From the NCBI GenBank assembly GCA_020744425.1, contig JAGMUV010000048.1:186001-250000 (forward strand): 64,000 bases of DNA, written 5' to 3'. Shown one piece after another: positions 1-8,474 of this stretch (its first letter is position 1; each line of letters opens with the position of its first letter). The stretch is from Dactylonectria macrodidyma (lineage: Eukaryota > Ascomycota > Sordariomycetes > Hypocreales > Nectriaceae). Position numbers and translations under genes: made by a program. Under the pieces are notes generated by a model, which saw only the letters and a list, made by a program, of their open reading frames with translations, ran no database searches and was not told the DNA's origin.

Positions 1-970
1 ACTGAAGACCGAGCCGTGGTAGGCCGTCGGACTTCTCAAGATGGTCGATGGCGAGGTCTAAACCCCCGAGGTCTTTTTCGTAACGGGTTTCCCGTCTGAT
101 GGCTAGCATCTTGCCGAGGAAATAGCGCGCCACCTTCTGAGCTGACGATCTTGACATACGGGAGACGCGGAGGCGTGACGCACAAGCCAGCGCCGTCTCT
201 GCAGCGGCTATGGCCAAGTCAAGACAGTCGGCATTCTCAACCTCCGCATCGACAAATTTGCCGTAAAACATATTGCGAAGGGAGCTGGAGATGACCAGTT
301 TCTGCTTGGACGACAGGTTGGGGTTGGCGAGGTTGCTTTGCTTGATCTCCGTGTCTTCCTCCTCGCTGACTGTCAACATAAACTGTTAACTAGTCCGCTT
401 AATGATACTAACGGGTGCTTCATGTTTGACAGATCAAGAGTTCAAGTGAAATCCTATATTTCGTCCGTACTCACCTCGAGGGTCTATGGCGATTACCTGG
501 GGTAGTATGTCTAAAGAAATGTCCTCGTAGGTGGTGTTGCGTGGAATGCCGTTCATCGTGTCCGATAAGGCTGAAATAAATTCCAGTTGCGACGTGAATC
601 TCGCACTCTCTGCGGCCGTAACTTTGTTGGCCTCCCCTACCCAATGTATTGCGCCTATTAGGTCGTCAATCTCAAGTCCCCGTTCGAACCTTGCCCTAAG
701 TAGCTCGCTGGTTTCCTCGGCCAGCAATGCGAAGGTCTCTGATTCTTCCGGGATCGACCAGAGCATCTTCTCAGCTATGTGAACGACGATGTTGAGATCA
801 CTATCCGACTTGGTGCGACGGCCTATTTCGTGGTAAATTGAGTACAAGGTCAACCTGGAATTAATATTCTCATCGCCCTCGAGTACCGCTGCGAAGGATC
901 GCAAGTCTGCCTCATCCATGCCATCGATAACGGCCCGGAGGTCCTCGTTCAGAACTTGAGAGATGGACAT
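1..970 (-). CDS. TPR-repeat protein, N-terminal part (runs off the window)
   Basis: The ATG is at 970-968. Exon 1 is 970-475 and ends at a good donor (GTGAGT). The intron runs 474-370 and ends in a TTGACAG acceptor. Exon 2 starts at 369 and stays open to base 1, so about 288 residues are visible and the 3' end is missing. The protein is helical and acidic. Segments such as LLRARFERGLEIDDLIGAI and CLDLAIAAAETALA resemble the degenerate tetratricopeptide repeats of fungal TPR proteins, which often precede a CHAT protease or another effector domain. No effector domain is visible because the gene leaves the window. It is divergent from the caspase gene and shares a 941-bp intergenic region with it. 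I see the open frame and splice sites; TPR is a pattern match; a role as receptor or scaffold for the neighbouring protease is inference. Confidence 0.6.
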
Positions 971-1911
971 GACGGAAGAAGAAGGGAGAGAAGGTCTGTC
1001 AGGATATAGTCTAAGAGGCCAATTTTTAGGACGGGAGGCGGGACACCTGGGGCGCGTCTACTCTGGAGTCAATTCATGTCAGCTTCAAATTTGCCATAAT
1101 GAAGGTGTCTTTGACTAGAGACAGCGGCGAGTACTTAATCTTGCTGGCAACGCTCTCGCCTGATTGCAGTTTCCCAAACTTCCGGTTAGAAGGACGCACG
1201 CCAGCTAAGCCCTTGTGCCCTTGTACCAATGACTTCGGAAGCGGAGCCCTCTATTCAACTGTACGAGAGGTTGGCCGCGGATAAACCTGACCCTTCGACA
1301 CCATCAACGCAAGTAGGTTAGGCATCAATACCGTGCAGGTGCAAGGGCCCAATGTCAGCATCTAAGCAGGCTGCGCCCTCTCTTTTGGTGTCTTTAGCTT
1401 CTCTGAGCCACCCCCCGCTCGACTCTTGGCCGAGCCTGACAGAAGCAGCAGGCGGACACGCCGAATGACACTGTGGATGGTGTGGGAGTTGTCGGTCTGA
1501 CTGGCCAGACGCCTTGAAACATCGCATGATGATTACGTGCAAAGTGTCCATGCTGCATCTCGATGTTGCAGTGGCTGCAGCGCTGGATATTACGGTGGGA
1601 TGTTTGGCAATAGCTGAGTGCTTGACCTAGCGCACATACCCCAACAAGTGGCAAGTGACGTGTGACAGTATAGAGTTAAGCGAAGTAGAAGCGTAGGCAA
1701 TGGAGCATCGATCGTGTCCAGATTAACTGCCAACACCGGTCTCATCGAGTGGCTTCGTGATTATATTGCATGGCATCAACAGAATCTAGGACGTTGGTAG
1801 CATCCGTCACAACGGCGCGTTATATACCTTACTAGTATCTCAGACTACTACTCTGTCCTCATTGCAACCTCGTATCAGACACGATTCTTGCACTGCATCA
1901 ACCGACACTTG
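971..1911. promoter_or_regulatory. Divergent intergenic region with TATA-like box at 1821-1826
   Basis: This 941-bp region separates the divergent TPR and caspase genes. TATATA at 1821-1826 lies about 86 nt before the caspase ATG. Short open frames here (1099-1284, 1318-1654) have no recognisable family and I treat them as noise. Co-regulation of the two flanking genes is possible but not shown. Confidence 0.4.
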
Positions 1912-4080
1912 ATGGCGTCACCTAAGAAGTGGGCGATACTGATTGGTATCGACAAGTATACCTATGGGGACTCGGTGACAAGGAGAGAAAGACGCACGAT
2001 GAGTGGAGTTAGGATGGAAGATCCTAAGGACTTGTCGGGCGCTGTTAACGATGTCCTGTCCGTTCGCAACTTTCTGATCAAAACCATGAGCGTGGATCCC
2101 GACAACATCAAAATGCTCCTTGCACCGGTGCAGGGCAGACTGTACGAGCACCCGCTCGAGCCGCAGCTCAATAACCGATATGAAGAACCTACGTACGAGA
2201 ACATGGTTCGCGCCCTAGCAAATACCTCGCGCTACGCCAGGGGCGACCTCGTGTACATCCACTTCTCCGGCCACGGAGGTCAGGCTTCGACGGTGTTCAA
2301 CTGGCTTAAAGCCAAGAATGACAGGATCGACCACTCTTTGCTGCCTACAGATATCGCCATCACCGGGAAATACCTTCGCGACATCGAGCTCGGTGCCTTG
2401 CTGCAAGGCATTGTGGACGTTGGCTGTGTGCTGACTGTAGTCCTAGACTGTTGTCACTCAGGCGGCGCCATCCGCGGCGATGATGACGACGAAGACGACA
2501 TCGAGGGGGTCCGGGGAGACCATCAGGTGTACCAGTCACAGATTCCCGCGGACCTCCCCCTGAGCATGACGCGCGTCGAGCACTGGGGCAATACGGCACA
2601 GTGGCTTGAGCACCCCGAGGGCTTTGTAGTTCTGGCTGCATGCCTGGACTATCAAAAAGCCAAGGAGATAAAGGTCATCGAGAGTGATGGGGGGGTCTAC
2701 TGGCACGGCCGACTGACCTACTGGCTCTTGGACACGGTTCGTAATAGCCCGCTGACATTCAGCTCTGGTGCCGTCTACGACCGCCTCCGCGCCAAGATTC
2801 ACAACACGGTTGTGAATCAGACACCCTACCTAGTCGGCGACCATGACCGCTTCTTCTTCAGCCCAGAATATCGCTCAAAGGTCTACGCCATGCCCGTCAC
2901 CGAGGTGAGACCCGAAGGCCGGGTTCGCCTAGGTGGTGGCCGCTTGCACTGCGTTCAGGAGAGGGCCGAATATGCAATCCTTCCTCTGACGTTCGACCTC
3001 GGGAAACGTGCACAGGAGTCAGACGTATTGGCGCGTGTGAAGGTGTATAGTGTCAGTTCGGGATCGTCACTCGCCAAGTTTGTCCATCACCAAGGAGAAC
3101 CACCCCTCTCCCGACAGGAGGATGTCATAGAGGGTTGTCCCGCTGTGCTAACCAGTCTCCCACTTGGTGCGCAGGCTTCTGTCCAATTCGCCGCAAATGA
3201 CCAAGACCGGTGGCAGTGGTTCAAGGACAGATGGACTCAGTATTCTAAAGGCCAGCTACGATTACTACCAACTAAGGGTGCTTCGTTCACCGTAACCGTC
3301 GACTCCCAAGGTTTCTTCCAACTAGAGGACTTGCAAGGCACCTTCACAAGGGCCATCGAGAAGGAGCTGAAGCTAGATAAGTTGCAGTGGGATGCGGCGG
3401 ATAGCATCCCAAAGCTGGTCCGCCGGCTCGAGCACCTAGCACGCTTCCGCCTGCTCAAGAGCCTGGAGAACCCGAGGTCCCTCACCACCGACCTGTCAAG
3501 CCTTGTCACCGTCAACGTTGAGCCAGCGCCAGAGGACATGGATACTGAGGACGAGTTGTTCCGCCGAGCCACAACCATACGATGCCAGAACGGCGTGTAC
3601 GAGGTGCCAGAGCGGCAACTGTTCCGCATAACGGTCAAGAACAACACCACATTCACGATTGGGTGCACCATCCTGAATTTCACGCCTAGTTTCGGCATCA
3701 GCATCGTATCGCCCATAGGAGACCATTCGCCGTTCAGCAGTATTGCCCCTGGGAAATGTTTATGTGAGGACTTCTTTGTCACGAGCCCCAACTGGTCGCA
3801 GACGCAGGAGAACCGAGTAGTGTTGGACGACCTCTTCAAGGTCCTCGTATCGAACCCCGAGAGAGACGTAGGCTCTTTGAGACTCGCGAAGCTGCAAGAG
3901 ATGGAGGAGTACGTTGACCGAGGAGAAGACACGGAGGACGCCTCGATAGACGAGCTGGATGACCTCTTGGCCAGCCTTCGGCCACTGATGCGCGACGGGG
4001 TCAATGTCAAGAGTTACAAAGCGGTGGGCGGCGATTGGCTGGCCAAGGATATTTTTATTCGAGCGTTGCCAAGTTCATGA
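1912..4080 (+). CDS. Caspase-like (peptidase C14) protease with C-terminal beta-rich extension
   Basis: Single-exon gene of 722 aa starting at ATG 1912; an upstream in-frame TTG is not a credible start. Residues about 3-310 are a caspase-fold domain: the opening strand KKWAILIGIDKY, then SGHGG carrying catalytic His121, and VVLDCCHSGG carrying catalytic Cys181. This is the His/Cys dyad of the metacaspase and paracaspase-like C14 family. An acidic insert (DDDDEDD) follows the Cys motif closely. Residues about 555-650 (RITVKNNTTFTIGCTILNF onward) resemble the beta-rich accessory module often found behind such caspase domains. C14 enzymes of this type usually cut after Arg or Lys. The gene lies tail-to-tail (116 bp apart) with the gasdermin-like gene and head-to-head with the TPR gene. 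This order suggests a protease that cuts the neighbouring pore former; the cleavage itself is inferred. No internal stops, so probably functional. Confidence 0.9.
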   Translation: MASPKKWAILIGIDKYTYGDSVTRRERRTMSGVRMEDPKDLSGAVNDVLSVRNFLIKTMSVDPDNIKMLLAPVQGRLYEHPLEPQLNNRYEEPTYENMVRALANTSRYARGDLVYIHFSGHGGQASTVFNWLKAKNDRIDHSLLPTDIAITGKYLRDIELGALLQGIVDVGCVLTVVLDCCHSGGAIRGDDDDEDDIEGVRGDHQVYQSQIPADLPLSMTRVEHWGNTAQWLEHPEGFVVLAACLDYQKAKEIKVIESDGGVYWHGRLTYWLLDTVRNSPLTFSSGAVYDRLRAKIHNTVVNQTPYLVGDHDRFFFSPEYRSKVYAMPVTEVRPEGRVRLGGGRLHCVQERAEYAILPLTFDLGKRAQESDVLARVKVYSVSSGSSLAKFVHHQGEPPLSRQEDVIEGCPAVLTSLPLGAQASVQFAANDQDRWQWFKDRWTQYSKGQLRLLPTKGASFTVTVDSQGFFQLEDLQGTFTRAIEKELKLDKLQWDAADSIPKLVRRLEHLARFRLLKSLENPRSLTTDLSSLVTVNVEPAPEDMDTEDELFRRATTIRCQNGVYEVPERQLFRITVKNNTTFTIGCTILNFTPSFGISIVSPIGDHSPFSSIAPGKCLCEDFFVTSPNWSQTQENRVVLDDLFKVLVSNPERDVGSLRLAKLQEMEEYVDRGEDTEDASIDELDDLLASLRPLMRDGVNVKSYKAVGGDWLAKDIFIRALPSS

Positions 4081-4196
4081 AATCTTGATAGGGCAACAGT
4101 CCAGGAGTCTTGCTATTTGAAATCAAATTGAGACACGTATTCATTCTAGCACACAGACGAAATGTGATAACAAAGATACAAGGAACTCGAGGCCTG

Positions 4197-5165
4197 TCAG
4201 TTGCGAGCCTCCTCCTCCTCCTCCTCCTCCTCCTCCTCTTCCTGCTGCTGCTCGTCGTCGATAGCATAGAGCATCTGTTCCCCGTTGATCTCGACCACCT
4301 CGAAGCTCTCCTCTAGCTCGTCCTTTCCGAGTGAACCGACCAGGTCAACTTCAATGCCGTCTTCCTCCTCCCCTTCTTCCGACCGTGAGGCGATCATGGA
4401 CTTCCAGCGGTTATCCTTCTCAAGGTAGGCGCTGTCGACGGAGCGCGACGAGAACCAAGCGAAGCGGATGCGGCGATACTGCACTGCAAAGACGCGCTCC
4501 CCAGGCGCCGTGTAGGCCAAGGTCTCGCCCGAGCCATTGCCGCGGCGCACGGCGGCGCCCAAGTCTCCGGGGACGGGCAGCGGGACACCCGCGGCCGCTG
4601 TGGCGATGGAGGCTACCACGCCGTCGGCGGACACGTCCGTGCTACGGCTCTTCTTAGAAGAATGCGAGACTGACGCGTCCGTCAATGTCTTGAAGCCGCA
4701 GACTAGATAGACCTGTCCGCCTCGGCGACCGTGCTCGTAGCTGGGGCGCAGACTCTCTTCTTCGAGCCATGCGCGGGCGCCCGCCTCACAACAGACAGAA
4801 CGGAAGTAGGTGACCGGATCCCGTAGCTGGCGGATGACGCACAGGCGTGAGCGCAGCGTCGTGCTCGACGAATTTTGTGACTTTGATGACGCCGACAGCT
4901 GTAGCAGTTTCAGTTCGAGTCCCTTGCCGCGTGCCGAGTCCAGCGTGTCCTCGAAGTTCTCGAACCGGTATTCGGCGACATTTGCGGTGACATGCTGTTC
5001 TTGCTGCTGGCTCAATGCTTCTGAAATTGGATGATTAGTTCCAAGTTTAGGTTCATAATATCCCACATCCGGGAATAGAGGATCTCGAATCAGCCGCCCC
5101 AGCGAGATAGCTGATGTTGGGAGGGGCTGGCTCAGAAACAGGCTAGTGACATTCTCAGGCGCCAT
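4197..5165 (-). CDS. Gasdermin-like protein with acidic poly-Glu C-terminal tail (putative pore former)
   Basis: An open frame of 322 aa starts at ATG 5165; an in-frame ATG at 5198 is also possible and an extra 5' exon cannot be excluded. I see a strand-rich core with the hairpin-like segment VYLVCGFKTLTDA at residues 152-164, a small-residue amphipathic stretch at about 182-206, and GERVFAVQYRRIRFAWF at 222-238. The order and spacing resemble the N-terminal pore-forming fold of gasdermins as seen in fungal RCD-1/HET-Q1 relatives. Residues 262-322 are strongly acidic and end in a run of about twelve Glu. Known fungal gasdermin-like proteins carry a short C-terminal inhibitory tail removed by a protease, and their genes often sit beside subtilisin- or caspase-like genes. 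Here the neighbour is a C14 caspase. Basic residues just before the tail (near 255-262) are possible cut sites. The family call is recognition by eye and could be wrong; the alternative is an unnamed fungal protein of unknown function. Confidence 0.5.
   Translation of the reverse strand: MAPENVTSLFLSQPLPTSAISLGRLIRDPLFPDVGYYEPKLGTNHPISEALSQQQEQHVTANVAEYRFENFEDTLDSARGKGLELKLLQLSASSKSQNSSSTTLRSRLCVIRQLRDPVTYFRSVCCEAGARAWLEEESLRPSYEHGRRGGQVYLVCGFKTLTDASVSHSSKKSRSTDVSADGVVASIATAAAGVPLPVPGDLGAAVRRGNGSGETLAYTAPGERVFAVQYRRIRFAWFSSRSVDSAYLEKDNRWKSMIASRSEEGEEEDGIEVDLVGSLGKDELEESFEVVEINGEQMLYAIDDEQQQEEEEEEEEEEEARN
4208..4238. repeat. CCT/GAG trinucleotide microsatellite inside the gasdermin-like gene
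   Basis: An uninterrupted CCT run on the plus strand encodes the poly-Glu tail on the minus strand. Length change by slippage would alter tail charge without breaking the frame. Confidence 0.9.
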
Positions 5166-5217
5166 ATCTTCATAACACAACGAAGGGCTTGTTATCATCC
5201 CAATGATCAGGAGACAC

Positions 5218-5385
5218 CTTTACAAACAAGCCAGCAGGTCGAAAAACGAGGGGTTGCCACCCAAGCACTGCAATTAATGCCCAATCTTTCTCACCAACCA
5301 CAACAGCTCCAGCGGCGGGCAATGCTACGTACACTGGCGCACCGGCTCGTTTTCTGACTAAGCTCCAAGTTACAGTGGGTGGCAA
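5218..5385 (-). other. Coding-like open frame, possible upstream exon of the gasdermin-like gene
   Basis: Minus-strand frame without an ATG, encoding a hydrophobic coding-like stretch (PVYVALPAAGAVVVGEKDWA, then GWQPLVFRPAGLFVK). A weak donor (GTGTCT) at 5217 and a possible acceptor inside the gasdermin-like frame near 5156 would make an intron of about 60 nt. A branch-like CTAAC and an acceptor (TTAG) at its 5' side are also present. I found no clear first exon. It could instead be the remains of another gene. Confidence 0.3.
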
Positions 5386-5565
5386 AAAGCGTTAGCCCAC
5401 TCCACTGGACATGTAACTTAGCGGGTTGTCCCAGATCCTCTCAGTACCTCTCTGAATCCTCCTGTAAGACGGAACAGAGATATCACATCGCCGACTTCGG
5501 CAGTCAACAGCATACGATTTTCATATGTTTTTTACGGACTGTTATTTTCCCGGACGGACTAATAG

Positions 5566-6279
5566 GCCCAACAGGGATACATCGAGAAGAACTCGACAAC
5601 GTCCAGAATTTTCACTCACCTCCAAAAGCAGTTTCCTGTCATCCACCATGATTATCTCGACGTATTTCCATCGGATCCAAATTGGCCTACTTGGTTGGTC
5701 GATAATCTTGGTCTCTCGATGGTGCCTCGCCTAGTTACTCCCCCAGTTGATCCTATTCCTCAGCCCACAAAGACTTTGGGTACGCACGAGAATGAGGATG
5801 AGAACTCAATGATAGAAGGAGGGATTGGCAAAACCTCTTCACAAGATCAGAGATTGCATTCTCCGGTTTCGGGGGTAGAAAGTGATTCCACACCGCCACC
5901 TAAAGTTCTTGCGCCTCCGAGTCTATCTGAACCGCCGCGCAACCAGAACAATGACGCTCAGCATGGTTACCCTGAGTTGGCGCCGACCCAGCAATTGCGA
6001 GTTCAGGGGTCAAATCCGAATCAGCAGGCGATGGGCAGGCCCGAAGCACCACGTCAACCGCAACATGATTCACCCACCCAACTATCGCAGCAGGAGCAGC
6101 AGCGGCAGCAGGAGAAGCAGGAGAATACTGTGCAAGTCCAGATCCATAACCAGGCTCGAGTCTTGTATAAAAAGATGCTACAATCCCGGGTGTTATCAAT
6201 CTCGGCTGTGGGGAACGGAGGATCCCCAGCTACTGTCCGCTTAGACTGCCTGAATTGGCACGTAATGACCACATTTTGA
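5566..6279 (+). pseudogene. Fragment resembling fungal sacsin/NO VEIN-type GHKL-ATPase protein, then Gln/Pro-rich tail
   Basis: The frame is open from 5566 to the stop at 6277 but has no ATG near its start and begins right after an in-frame TAG. The first part (FPVIHHDYLDVFPSDPNW, then WLVDNLGLSMVPRLV) follows a spacing I associate with fungal proteins carrying a sacsin/NO VEIN-like ATPase domain. After residue 70 it becomes disordered and rich in Pro, Ser and Gln (QQEQQRQQEKQ), then ends. It is probably a truncated remnant; a real gene with an upstream exon is the alternative. The family guess is weak. Confidence 0.3.
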
Positions 6280-6760
6280 AATGGCTAAGCTAAACCTTTT
6301 CCACTGTTAGCTTCTTAGAAGCCTAAAAGATGTAAGCATTTCAAGTAACTACCTCATACTCGCAGGAAGATAAGGTAACATCGGTGTTACCCAATTGAAA
6401 ATGGTTGATTCATCATCGCTTCCACAACACTCTAAAAATCCTCTGTAGTTCCAGTCTGCGGAAGTGAATCCAGCTGCTGTCACGCCGAAGGTGGAGTCAA
6501 CAGGTGCACGGCGGTCGGCCGGGGAGTGTGCTCCCCGACCGTCGGTCGCCTCCACGGCTCACTCAGCGCTTCGAGGCTAGCCTCTGCGGTTCGATGAGGA
6601 TCACGTCCTCCGCATGACCGGCCGGGATTCAGTATTCAGAGCTGGGGGTTCTGGTGTATCAACACGCACTTAAAATCATTCCTCGCTTCCTTTCGTCATC
6701 GTCTTTTGGTGGTACACATCAGACCACAGAGCTTACGACAACAGCAACACCAACTGCGCA
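6280..6760. other. Gene-free stretch upstream of the FAD oxidase
   Basis: No conserved frame, RNA gene or repeat seen. It probably contains the promoter of the FAD oxidase gene. Confidence 0.5.
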
Positions 6761-7939
6761 ATGGAAAAGTTCGATGTGGCCGTGGTGGGCCTTGGTGCAT
6801 TTGGAAGCGCAGCCGCATGGCAAGCTGCCCGAAAAGGAGCCAAGGTTGTGGCATTTGAACAGTTCGAGTTTGGACACGTCCGTGGCGCATCTCACGACAC
6901 GTCTCGCATTGTCCGGACAGCGTATGATGCTCCAGAATACGTCTCGCTCGCCAAGGCCGCGTACAAAGACTGGGCTGAGCTGGAGAAATCCGCCGGTGTC
7001 AAGCTCTTGACCGTGACCGGTGGCATTGTTATACTTGCAAATGATCGTTCCTGGTCTTCCGGCGTAAAGGTCACGGATTACACAGCGAGTCTAGACGCCA
7101 ACAACGTGCCCTACGAGCTTCTCAGTGCCAAGGAGGTGAAGAAGCGATGGCCCCAGATCGACCTTGGAGACGATGTGGATGCGGTGTACACCGCTGACAC
7201 TGGCATGGCGCACGCAGCCAAGTCGGTGACGGCGATGCAATTCGTGGCTCGCGCCTACGGCGCCGTTCTCAAAGAAAGCACACCCGTTACCGGATTGGTA
7301 CCTATTGGACAAGGCCCAGACAACAAAGGAGTCATCGTTGAGACAAAAAACGGCGATTTCCGGGCAAGCAAGGTCATTCTCGCTGCAGACGCCTGGATCA
7401 ACAAACTGCTCGCCCCCCTCGGTGCACAGATCCCGCTCAAGGTCATGCAAGAACAAGTAACATATTTCAAGCCGGAAAATCCATCATCCTTCGACCCTGG
7501 TCAGTTCCCGGTCTGGATCAGGATTGTTGATGGAAAGACATTCTACGGATTTCCGACCTTTGGCGAACCCACTATCAAGGCTGCTCGCGACTTGTCAGAC
7601 AACCACATGACCCCGGAAGAGCGGTCCTACATCCATTCTCCGGAACTCTTGCATGAGTTGACCACTTTCATGAATGATTTCATCTCAGAAGATCAACGGC
7701 TTGAAACTCTGCGCACTGTAACCTGCCAGTATGCGGTTACTCCAAACCGACAGTTTATACTCAGTGCGCTAGAAAATTATCCCGACATCCTTATTGCCTT
7801 GGGAGCCGGTCATGGTTTCAAATTTGCACCAGTCATTGGCCGTGTCATGGCTGAACTAGCTATAGATGGAAGAACGACGGAAGATCTCTCCAAGTTTGGC
7901 GTTCCGTCGAGTCAGTCGCTGGTTCGAAGTAAATTCTAG
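6761..7939 (+). CDS. FAD-dependent amine oxidase, monomeric sarcosine oxidase / L-pipecolate oxidase type
   Basis: Intronless gene of 392 aa, the usual length of this family. The N terminus carries the ADP-binding Rossmann motif VVGLGAFGSAAAW (residues 8-20). FGHVRGASHDTSRI follows, the segment typical of sarcosine and N-methyltryptophan oxidases. TCQYAVTPNRQF near residues 321-332 places Cys322 where monomeric sarcosine oxidases attach FAD covalently through Cys. GAGHGFKFAPVIG near residue 350 is the conserved C-terminal FAD-contact loop. The expected reaction is oxidative removal of an N-methyl group, or oxidation of a secondary amine, giving H2O2. The last three residues are SKF, a non-standard PTS1-like ending; fungal relatives are often peroxisomal with SKL-like ends. 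The gene is convergent with the MFS transporter and heads a metabolic cluster. The exact substrate is not determinable here. Confidence 0.9.
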   Translation: MEKFDVAVVGLGAFGSAAAWQAARKGAKVVAFEQFEFGHVRGASHDTSRIVRTAYDAPEYVSLAKAAYKDWAELEKSAGVKLLTVTGGIVILANDRSWSSGVKVTDYTASLDANNVPYELLSAKEVKKRWPQIDLGDDVDAVYTADTGMAHAAKSVTAMQFVARAYGAVLKESTPVTGLVPIGQGPDNKGVIVETKNGDFRASKVILAADAWINKLLAPLGAQIPLKVMQEQVTYFKPENPSSFDPGQFPVWIRIVDGKTFYGFPTFGEPTIKAARDLSDNHMTPEERSYIHSPELLHELTTFMNDFISEDQRLETLRTVTCQYAVTPNRQFILSALENYPDILIALGAGHGFKFAPVIGRVMAELAIDGRTTEDLSKFGVPSSQSLVRSKF

Positions 7940-7942
7940 CAA

Positions 7943-8474
7943 TTGAAAATACATGAATAGCATCCTTCTTAGATAAGCCGACTCGCCTCTTCTGAGAATC
8001 TCATTCTAACATATTTACAAGTGATTTGAGAACTGGTGTTGGTATTCGGTTGAACTGCATCCAGTATTACTTTCCACTTAGTGTAGGACTTTAAGTGACA
8101 CTACTGAGTGATGACCCCTTCTTCTACCTTCTACTTCCATGTCACCATCAGTGCCCCAAGTTCAATCCGTGCGAGATCGTGATTCCAGGACAGAATTAGG
8201 AATCGTGAACTACTTGGACACTTGCACACGTAAGGCTCCGAAAATAAAAGCTTCCTTACTTCACGACCACGCAAATGACAGTAGTCAATTCGTCATCCTC
8301 AAACATTTGACAGGCATTGTTTCTTTCGCTAAGCTGAAGCCGCCACGCACGCATCGTGGCATTGTCACAGTCGGGGGCGTTTCAGATGTCCTGTTGTTTC
8401 CTCTCCCTATTTCAGTCCCGCCTTACTTTTATGAGGCGGAAGGGAGCATATGATCACCCTCGAAATCCTACTCT
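7943..8474. other. Gene-free region between convergent FAD oxidase and transporter genes
   Basis: Nothing recognisable. The plus-strand frame at 8139-8453 shows no family features. Both flanking genes end here, so it mostly holds 3' regions. Confidence 0.5.

Noticed and set aside
1318..1654. Two minus-strand open frames upstream of the caspase gene
   Set aside because: No conserved features, overlapping frames, and they lie in the divergent promoter region.
1888..1911. Longer N terminus for the caspase from a TTG codon
   Set aside because: Non-ATG start; ATG 1912 gives the usual short lead into the first strand.
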